This document shows positions 57,043 to 64,000 of a stretch of DNA of 64,000 nucleotides, piece after piece; position 1 is the first letter of the stretch; every line of letters starts with the position of its first letter. Origin of the DNA: Neoarius graeffei. Taxonomy: Eukaryota > Chordata > Actinopteri > Siluriformes > Ariidae. The DNA lies in contig NC_083587.1 in NCBI RefSeq assembly GCF_027579695.1, positions 38,733,732 through 38,797,731 of the forward strand, written 5' to 3'. A model generated the notes under the pieces. It did not search any database. It had not been told where the DNA came from and saw only the letters and a list, made by a program, of their open reading frames with translations. The translations under genes were made by a program, and so were the position numbers.

Positions 57043-58647
57043 CAACCCCGATTCCAAAAAAGTTGGGACAAAGTACAAATTGTAAATAAAAACGGAATGC
57101 AATGATGTGGAAGTTTCAAAATTCCATATTTTATTCAGAATAGAACATAGATGACAAATCAAATGTTTAAACTGAGAAAATGTATCATTTAAAGAGAAAA
57201 ATTAGATGATTTTAAATTTCATGACAACAACACATCTCAAAAAAGTTGGGACAAGGCCATGTTTACCACTGTGAGACATCCCCTTTTCTCTTTACAACAG
57301 TCTGTAAACGTCTGGGGACTGAGGAGACAAGTTGCTCAAGTTTAGGGATAGGAATGTTAACCTGTTCTTGTCTAATGTAGGATTCTAATTGCCCAACTGA
57401 CTTGGGTCTTTTTTGTCGTGTCTTCCGTTTTATGATGCGCCAAATGTTTTCTATGGGTGAAAGATCTGGACTGCAGGCTGGCCAGTTCAGTACCCGGACC
57501 CTTCTTCTACGCAGCCATGATGCTGTAATTGATGCAGTATGTGGTTTGGCATTGTCATGTTGGAAAATGCAAGGTCTTCCCTGAAAGAGATGTCGTCTGG
57601 ATGGGAGCATACGTTGCTCTAGAACCTGGATATACCTTTCAGCATTGATGGTGTCTTTCCAGATGTGTAAGCTGCCCATGCCACACACACTAATGCAACC
57701 CCATACCATCAGAGATGCAGGCTTCTGAACTGAACGCCGATAACAACTTGGGTCGTCCTTCTCCTTTTTAGTCCGAATGACACGGCGTCCCTGATTTCCA
57801 TAAAGAACTTCAAATTTTGAGTCGTCTGACCACAGAACAGTTTTCCACTTTGCCACAGTCCATTTTAAATGAGCCTTGGCCTAGAGAAGACGTCTTGCAC
57901 TTCTGGATCATGTTTAGATACGGCTTCTTCTTTGAACTGTAGAGTTTTAGCTGGCAACGGCGGATGACACGGCGAATTGTGTTCACAGATAATGTTCTCT
58001 GGAAATATTCCTGAGCCCATTTTGTGATTTCCAATACAGAAGCATGCCTGTATGTGATGCAGTGCCGTCTAAGGGCCCGAAGATCACAGGCACCCAGTAT
58101 GGTTTTCTGGGCTTGACCCTTACGCACAGAGATTCTTCCAGATTCTCTGAATCTTTTGATGATATTATGCACTGTAGATGATGATATGTTCAAACTCTTT
58201 GCAATTTTACACTGTCGAACTCCTTTCTGATATTGCTCCACTATTTGTCGGTGCAGAATTAGGGGGATTGGTGATCCTCTTCCCATCTTTACTTCTGAGA
58301 GCCGCTGCCACTCCAAGATGCTCTTTTTATACCCAGTCATGTTAATGACCTATTGCCAATTGACCTAATGAGTTGCAATTTGGCCCTCCAGCTGTTCCTT
58401 TTTTGTACCTTTAACTTTTCCAGCCTCTTATTGCCCCGTCCCAACTTTTTTGAGATGTGTTGCTGTCATGAAATTTCAAATGGGCCAATATTTGGCATGA
58501 AATTTCAAAATGTCTCACTTTCGACATTTGACATTTTGTCTATGTTCTATTGTGAATACAATATCAGTTTTTGAGATTTGTAAATCATTGCATTCCGTTT
58601 TTATTTACAATTTGTACTTTGTCCCAACTTTTTTGGAATCAGGGTTG
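57043..58647 (-). mobile_element. Tc1-like transposon, family C
   Basis: Ends caaccccgattccaaaaaag and cttttttggaatcagggttg are inverted, flanked by TA (57041-57042; 58648-58649). Terminal repeats include gacaaagtacaaattgtaaa. 1605 bases. Confidence 0.95.
57263..58340 (-). pseudogene. Tc1-like transposase with one frame break
   Basis: The N-terminal frame (57810-58340) starts MTGYKKSILEWQRL; MGRGSPIPLILHRQI may be the real start. It covers the helix-turn-helix DNA-binding region. The C-terminal frame (57263-57856) holds all three acidic residues: [21 protein letters not shown] and [15 protein letters not shown], ending KGDVSQW. The frames differ by one step and cross at about 57880, so a single indel separates this from a full-length protein. 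Confidence 0.93.
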
Positions 58648-58649
58648 TA

Positions 58650-59126
58650 GTAGCAGATTGCTTGTCCAGGCTTTTCTTTGATGCATAGTTGTCCAGCAGA
58701 GATGTAGCCAAAAAGACAGCTCTTTATGATCTGCCATCAGTAGAACAGTTTTTACTAGAAGGATTAATTAACGTGCACAGAGGAGAGACAATCTTTTCTG
58801 AACTGGAGCACATACATATGTGGACATACCCTGACAAAACTGAGCAAAAAGTCCAGTACAAAGCTGTCATGCTAGAACAAACCAGAGTCACCTTGTGATT
58901 AAAGAATATCAAGAGAAAAAAAATGAAATTAGTCAGACATGAATAATCTCTTTCAGGTGCCTTTTGCAGAAAGAACAGCACATCTCTTAGCCAAAATATT
59001 GCACAGCAACTTGCTCACCTATTCTCAAGAACACAAAAAGCACACTGTGCTATGTTAAAAACTTTGTCACAAGGATAATAATCATATACTCTGTATAATG
59101 CATTTAACTACTCAACTAGCTTGTTA
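58650..59126. other. no recognised gene
   Basis: The plus frame 58689-58898 (69 codons) has no family match; it could be chance or an exon remnant. Confidence 0.4.
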
Positions 59127-59128
59127 TA

Positions 59129-60736
59129 CAGTGGTGCTTAAAAGTTTGTGAACCCTTTAGAATTTTCTATATTTCTGCAAAAATATGACCCAAAACATCA
59201 TCAGATTTTCACACAAGTCCTAAAAGTAGATAAACAGAACCCAGTTAAACAAATGAGACAAAAATATTATACTTGGTCATTTATTTATTGAGGAAAATGA
59301 TCCAATATTACATATCTGTGAGTGGCAAAAGTATGTGAACCTTTGCTTTCAGTATCTGATGTGACCCCCTTGTGCAGCAATAACTGCAAGTAAATGTTTC
59401 CGGTATCTGTTGATCAGTCCTGCACACTGGCTTGGAGGAATTTTAGCCCGTTCCTCCATACAGAACAGCTTCAACTCTGGGATTTTGGTGGGTTTCCTCA
59501 CATGAACTGCTCGCTTTAGGTCCTTCCACAACATTTTGATTGGATTAAGGTCAGGATTTTGACTTGGCCATTCCAAAACATGAACTTTATTCTTCTTTAA
59601 CCATTCTTTGGTAGAACGACTTGTGTGCTTAGGGTCTTTGTCTTGCTGCATGACCCACCTTCTCTTGAAATTCAGTTCGTGGACAGATGTCCTGACATTT
59701 TCCTTTAGAATTTGCTGGTATAATTCAGAATTCATTGCTCCATCAATGATGGCAAGCCGTCCTGGCCCAGATGCAGCAAAACAGGCCCAAAACACAATAC
59801 TACCACCACCATGTTTCACAGATGGGATAAGGTTGTTATGCTGGAATGCAGTGTTTTCCTTTCTCCAAACATAACGCTTCTCGTTTAAACCAAATTGTTC
59901 TATTTTGGCCTCAGCCGTCCACAAAACATTTTTCCAATAGCCTTCTGGCTTGTCCATGTGATCTTTAGCAAACTGCAGACAAGCAGCAAGTTTTTTGGAG
60001 AGCAGTGGCTTTCTCCTTGCAACCCTGTCATGCACACCATTGTTGTTCAGTGTTCTCCTGATGGTGGACTCATGAACATTAACATTAGCCAATGTGAGAG
60101 AGGCCTTCAGTTGCTTAGAAGTTACCCTGGGGTCCTTTGTGACCTCGCCAACTATTACACGCCTTGCTCTTGGAGTGATCTTTGTTGGTTGACCACTCCT
60201 GGGGAGGGTAACAATGGTCTTGAATTTCCTCCATTTGTACACAATCTGTCTGACTGTGGATTGGTGGAGTTCAAACTCTTTAGAGATGGTTTTGTAACCT
60301 TTTCCAGCCTGATGAGCATCAACAACACTTTTTCTGAGGTCCTCAGAAATCTCCTTTGTTCATGCCATGATACACTTGCACAAACATGTGTTGTGAAGAT
60401 CAGACTTTGATAGATCCCTGTTCTTTAGATAAAACAGGGTGCCCACTCACACCTGATTTGTCATCCAATTGATTGAAAACACCGGACTCTAATTTCACCT
60501 TCAAATTAACTGCCAATCCTAGAGGTTCACATACTTTTGCCACTCACAGATATGTAATATTGGATCATTTTCCTCAATAAATAAATGACCAAGTATCATA
60601 TTTTTGTGTAATTTGTTTAACTTGGTTCTCTTTATCTACTTTTAGGACTTGTGTGAAAATCTGATGATGTTTTGGGTCATATTTATGCAGAAATATAGAA
60701 AATTCTAAAGGGTTCACAAACTTTCAAGCACCACTG
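59129..60736 (-). mobile_element. Tc1-like transposon, family A copy 3
   Basis: 1608 bases, cagtggtg...caccactg, flanked by TA (59127-59128; 60737-60738). Confidence 0.95.
59349..60369 (-). pseudogene. Tc1-like transposase of family A copy 3
   Basis: The minus frame 59349-60242 is open for 297 codons from within the DNA-binding part to the natural C-terminus (VIAAQGGHIRY). First Asp position: TAEAKIEQF, so Asp-Glu has become Ala-Glu. Second: QQDKDPKHTS, Asp kept. Third: DLNPIKMLWKDLK, Glu replaced by Lys as in the 35.5-kb copy. The start (60243-60369) has a stop just before MYKWRKFKT, and the first ATG codon is changed. Confidence 0.92.
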
Positions 60737-60738
60737 TA

Positions 60739-61041
60739 CATTACTAGTTTAAATTACTGAAGATATCAGTTTTATCCGAGTCAATTTCACTTCTTTGGAA
60801 CTTCCACTTGCCTGCTGGAATGCATTTATGATTTGCCAAACTCTGTTAAAACCATACTTGTTTGGGGTTCTTTCTGAACACACATCCCAAGCAGAAGGTC
60901 AGAAGACAAAAATGCAGAAGGGTTCAAACCACCGACCTTGAAAACATTTATCCAGTACTACCATGTATCAACAGAAATTCTGACCACTTCTGAGGAGAGA
61001 TTGCCTGTGATAATGTATGATGTGACTGCAAAAAACTGTTC
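60739..61041. other. no recognised gene
   Basis: Short unassigned interval between the Tc1 copy and the gypsy LTR. Confidence 0.5.
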
Positions 61042-61209
61042 TGTTAGGACTTGGACTGTTTTGGCCTCTAGAGGCCGCTGTTATTTCCTTTTCGTGTCAT
61101 ATTTATTTTGGCCTCTAGAAGCCGCCACTGTTCCTGTGTTTTGTGTTTTTTTTTTGTTAATTGCCTGTTAGTCCTAATTATCTTCACCTGTGTCCTTAAT
61201 TAGTTTGTG

Positions 61210-61251
61210 TATTTATACCCCTGAGTTCAGTCCTCTTGTCACGGAGTCTTT
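61210..61251 (+). promoter_or_regulatory. TATA box and predicted RNA start
   Basis: tatttata at 61210-61217 lies 24-31 bases before acggagtcttt (61241-61251). That 11-mer is the inverse of the primer site, as expected if it is the 5' end of the RNA. Confidence 0.7.
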
Positions 61252-61462
61252 GTGCTGTTATGTTTATCTCCAGTTTCCTTTGTACTGTGTTTTGTGGATC
61301 TTCTGAGCTTTTGCATTTTTGCCTTTTTCTTTTTGAATTATACTCTTTGTTTTTGTTTTTTTGTTTTGCCCTGGATTGTATATAGTGTACATAGTATAAA
61401 TAAACCTTTTGTTACTTTTTCTACTTCCGCCTCACGCCTCTGCATTTGAGTCATTCCCCTGG

Positions 61463-61515
61463 TGGCCTAGTGGGGGTTTGCTGGATCATCACACCAACGA
61501 ACCAGGTTCGAATCC
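61463..61515 (+). other. tRNA-like A and B boxes in the LTR
   Basis: tggcctagtggg (61463-61474) fits the A-box consensus and ggttcgaatcc (61505-61515) the B-box consensus, 42 bases apart start to start, as in tRNA genes. The T-arm does not pair well, so a working tRNA is unlikely. Confidence 0.6.
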
Positions 61516-61532
61516 CAGCAAAACCCTAACAG

Positions 61533-61543
61533 AAAGACTCCGT
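61533..61543 (+). promoter_or_regulatory. self-priming primer binding site
   Basis: aaagactccgt, two bases after the LTR start of the internal region, is exactly complementary to acggagtcttt at 61241-61251. In Tf1/sushi elements the first 11 bases of the RNA fold back and prime reverse transcription. Confidence 0.75.
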
Positions 61544-61544
61544 C

Positions 61545-62558
61545 ATGACCGACTCAGCAGAGGCTGCTTCAACTGTCTACCTGGCCAACCTTCAGGGAAT
61601 TATGGCAGCTTTGACACGCTTCGGAGCAACCATGGACGCTCATGGACATACGCTCACCAGCCAACGTGAGGCCCTTGCTCGCCACGAGGAACTGCTTCAG
61701 CAAATTGGGAAAACCCTGGCACAGCTGACATCTCTGCCTGCATCTCCTGCTCCTGATCCAGTTCCTGATCCAGCTCCCACTCCTGCTCCAGTGCCTCCTG
61801 CCATGCTGCCTTCTTCACCTCGCGAACCCAGCCTTCCTGCACCACAGAGGTATGACGGCAAGCACAGTGAGTGCCGAGAGTTCCTTACCCAGTGTCAACT
61901 CACCTTTGAGCTTCAGCCTACCACCTACACTACGGATCGCCGCAAGATTGCCTTTGTGATCACCTTATTAGCTGGTAAGGCGCGAGCCTGGGCTACTGCT
62001 ATCTGGCAAAGACAGGGACCTGAGTGCTTTGATTTCCAGCTGTTTTCTGAAGAGATGCTTCGGGTCTTCGATCAGGCAGACATCAGTACCGACGCAGCCC
62101 GAAAGCTCATGTCCATCCGGCAAGGAGGAAGCGTCGCAGATTACGCCATCTCGTTCCGAACACTCGCAGCAGTAAGTGGATGGAACGAGACTGCCCTGGT
62201 GTCAGCCTTCCACCATGGTCTGTCTGACCCCATCAAGGACGGTCTGGCCTCTATTGGATGCCCAAGTGACCTCGAAACCCTCATCTCACATGCTATTCGT
62301 CTGGACAACAGGATGAGAGAACGCCACCAAGCCTTGAGCCCCCCCAGCCTCCCTACCTCTACCTGGAGACCGTCTACCTCCTTCAGTGACTGTCCAGAAC
62401 CCATGCAAGTGGGTCGTACTCGCCTCTCCGCATCTGAGAGGGAGCGCAGAAGGAGGGACAAGTGCTGCATCTACTGTGGCAAGCCTGGTCACTTCCGAGC
62501 ATCATGTCCCGAACTCTTGGGAAAAGGACCGCCCCGTCCAGCCGAGGGAGGGTTGTGA
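61545..62558 (+). CDS. Gag of the sushi-type element
   Basis: 337 codons from the ATG that directly follows the primer site. An N-terminal helical part (residues 1-65; [20 protein letters not shown]) precedes a proline-rich linker of P-x-P repeats (66-95). The capsid-like region (about 100-260) includes [16 protein letters not shown] and a retrotrans_gag-like core ([21 protein letters not shown]). A CCHC zinc knuckle [14 protein letters not shown] lies near residue 307. The protein ends shortly after the knuckle, and pol overlaps its end in the -1 frame. Confidence 0.92.
   Translation: MTDSAEAASTVYLANLQGIMAALTRFGATMDAHGHTLTSQREALARHEELLQQIGKTLAQLTSLPASPAPDPVPDPAPTPAPVPPAMLPSSPREPSLPAPQRYDGKHSECREFLTQCQLTFELQPTTYTTDRRKIAFVITLLAGKARAWATAIWQRQGPECFDFQLFSEEMLRVFDQADISTDAARKLMSIRQGGSVADYAISFRTLAAVSGWNETALVSAFHHGLSDPIKDGLASIGCPSDLETLISHAIRLDNRMRERHQALSPPSLPTSTWRPSTSFSDCPEPMQVGRTRLSASERERRRRDKCCIYCGKPGHFRASCPELLGKGPPRPAEGGL
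62519..62525 (+). promoter_or_regulatory. candidate -1 frameshift site GGGAAAA
   Basis: In the gag frame this reads G GGA AAA, the X XXY YYZ form, 31 bases before the gag stop (62556-62558). Pol lies in the -1 frame. The GC-rich stretch after it (gaccgccccgtccagccgag) may supply a stimulating structure. Confidence 0.65.
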
Positions 62559-64000
62559 CGGGGCCTACCCTCTCTCCCGGACTCCCTGGCCAAGGAATCT
62601 ACATCCCGGTCTCCATCTCCTGGGGTGAGTCTGTCCACTCTTGTCAAGCTTTGATAGACTCAGGGGCGGCTGGGAACTTTATGGATATTCACTTCTCCCA
62701 AAGCATCAATATACCTACTGCACCTCTTGAAGTCCCTCTGTCTGTGTCTGCCCTCGATGGCCAAGCGTTAGGTGATGGTAGAGTCACTCAAGTTACTTCT
62801 CCAGTCTTCCTCCAGTCTCAAGGTCACAAGGAAGAAATATCCCTGCACCTAATTCCTTCACCTGAGTTCCCAGTTATTCTAGGCCTTCCTTGGCTTACTC
62901 GCCACAACCCTCGCATAGACTGGGTAACAAGCCAGGTTGTGGAATGGGGCCCTGCATGCCATGCCTCTTGTCTGCTCTCTAGCTCTCCTGTGTCTCCTGC
63001 CGAGCCCCCTGATCTCACCGAGTTATCTCAAGTTCCCACAGAGTACTGGGATCTCAAGGAGGTATTCAGCAAGAGCAGGGCCGCCGTTCTTCCTCCGCAC
63101 CGGGCCTACGACTGTGCCATCGACTTGCTCCCTGGGACTACCCCTCCTCGTGGCAGACTGTTTTCCCTCTCTCAGCCAGAACGCAAGGCCATGGAGGAAT
63201 ACCTCAAAGATGCCCTGGTCTCTGGGTTCATTCGACCCTCCACCTCACCTGCTGGTGCCGGCTTCTTCTTTGTCGGCAAGAAGGATAGGGGGCTTCGACC
63301 ATGTATTGACTACAGGGGCCTGAACAAGATCACTGTGCGCAACCGATATCCCCTTCTGCTGATGTCCACTGCTTTCGATCTGCTCCAAGGCGCCACCGTC
63401 TTCACCAAGTTGGACCTACGGAACGCATACCACCTCATCCGTATCCGACAGGGAGACGAGTGGAAGACTGCCTTTAACACCCCGTCTGGGCACTACGAAT
63501 ACCAGGTGATGCCCTTCGGACTCACCAACGCACCAGCTGTTTTTCAGGCCCTAATCAACGACGTCTTAAGGGACATGATTAACCTGTACGTCTTTGTCTA
63601 CCTCGATGACATCCTTATCTTTTCCAAGACCGTGCAGGAGCACCGCCACCATGTCCGCCAGGTTCTCCAGAGGCTGCTGCAGAACAATCTGTTCGCCAAG
63701 GCCCAGAAATGCGAATTTCATGTTCCCGAGGTCTCCTTTCTGGGATTTATTGTACGGACAGGCCAACTCCAAATGGACCCTGCCAAGACCCTGGCCGTCC
63801 GGGACTGGCCTACTCCCAAGTCCGTTAAGGAGGTTCAGCGGTTCTTAGGATTCGCTAACTTCTACCGCAAGTTCATCAGGAACTTCAGTTCTGTGGCAGC
63901 ACCCATGTCAGACCTCACCAAAGGGACAGGTGGATCTTATGGCTGGTCTCCTCAGGCAGAAAAGGCGTTCAAAGACCTCAAGGCCCGCTTCTGCACGGCA
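62525..64000 (+). CDS. Pol of the sushi-type element: protease, RT, start of RNase H
   Basis: Open in the -1 frame from the overlap with gag to the window end. Aspartic protease: [10 protein letters not shown] with D-S-G at 62657-62665, then [58 protein letters not shown] and the catalytic YLDD at 63599-63610, then SFLGFIV and [15 protein letters not shown]. RNase H begins about 63960 and is cut by the window. There is no start codon of its own; expression is expected as a gag-pol fusion by frameshift. Integrase should follow beyond 64000. Confidence 0.93.

Larger units (their letters stand above)
61042..61531 (+). repeat. 5' LTR of the sushi-type element
   Basis: 490 bases with perfect 7-base inverted ends TGTTAGG / CCTAACA. 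Contains a TATA box, predicted RNA start and an AATAAA signal (gtataaataaacc, near 61398). Confidence 0.85.
61042..64000 (+). mobile_element. sushi-type Ty3/gypsy retrotransposon, 5' part
   Basis: 5' LTR, self-priming site, gag and pol through RT into RNase H are present; the window ends inside pol. No frame break was found in about 2.4 kb of coding sequence apart from the expected gag-pol shift, in contrast with other elements here. That suggests a young, possibly active copy. The relation to sushi-ichi elements rests on gag type, RT type and self-priming. This lineage also gave rise to mammalian PEG10/RTL genes. Confidence 0.88.

Noticed and set aside
35514..60736. Horizontal transfer of Tc1 family A
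   Set aside because: Such transfers are known for fish Tc1 elements, but nothing in this window tests it; it needs cross-species identity data.

Overview
The window looks like repeat-rich chromosomal DNA of a teleost fish. The evidence is the mix of element types: Tc1-like transposons of about 1.6 kb, tRNA-derived SINEs, L1/Tx1-type LINEs, hAT miniature elements with 8-bp target duplications, a Gmr1-type and a sushi-type Ty3/gypsy element, and one class I-like endogenous retrovirus. I cannot name the species. Nothing bacterial is present: no operons, no CRISPR. The only host gene piece I can support is one exon of a GIMAP-like (AIG1) immune GTPase at 18775-19554, minus strand. Nearly everything else recognisable is mobile DNA, often nested.

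Layout. 1-1180: a minus-strand SINE and a CA repeat. 1181-7774: a Tc1-like element split by a 5-kb Gmr1-like Ty3/gypsy element (1473-6441) whose integrase lies upstream of reverse transcriptase. 7775-10269: no recognised gene. 10270-18717: a defective endogenous retrovirus on the minus strand, itself carrying a hAT-type element (17081-18233). Its 5' LTR ends 57 bases past the splice donor of the GIMAP-like exon. 19.6-24.5 kb: microsatellites, a broken THAP domain and two SINEs. 24.6-30.2 kb: a Tc1 copy, a hAT MITE, a Harbinger-like remnant, a variant SINE and a 1.45-kb TIR element. 31-37.2 kb: a LINE (LINE-1 in this annotation) carrying a hAT MITE with a G27/C18 hairpin and a second copy of the same Tc1 family. 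37.7-45 kb: Tc1 fragments, a 180-bp duplication, an internally deleted Tc1, a hAT MITE containing a SINE, and a 37-40 bp minisatellite. 45-55.2 kb: a second LINE, broken by a large inverted satellite block, a hAT element with two long palindromes, a SINE, a short TIR insertion and another hAT element flanked by snap-back copies of LINE sequence. 55.9-60.7 kb: three more Tc1-type elements. 61042-64000: the 5' part of a sushi-type Ty3/gypsy element that is intact as far as the window shows.

How the parts relate. Target duplications and split reading frames give an insertion order: the Gmr1-like element entered the Tc1 element; the retrovirus entered a GIMAP intron and later received a hAT element; SINE, MITE and hAT copies entered the LINEs. 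The sushi element shows a full control set by eye: TATA box, a predicted RNA start matching an 11-base self-priming site, gag, a GGGAAAA slip site and pol in the -1 frame. I found no clear undescribed system. The most unusual structures are the snap-back duplications at 52578-52720, the inverted 169-bp satellite at 45486-47048, and the tRNA-like pol III boxes inside the sushi LTR.
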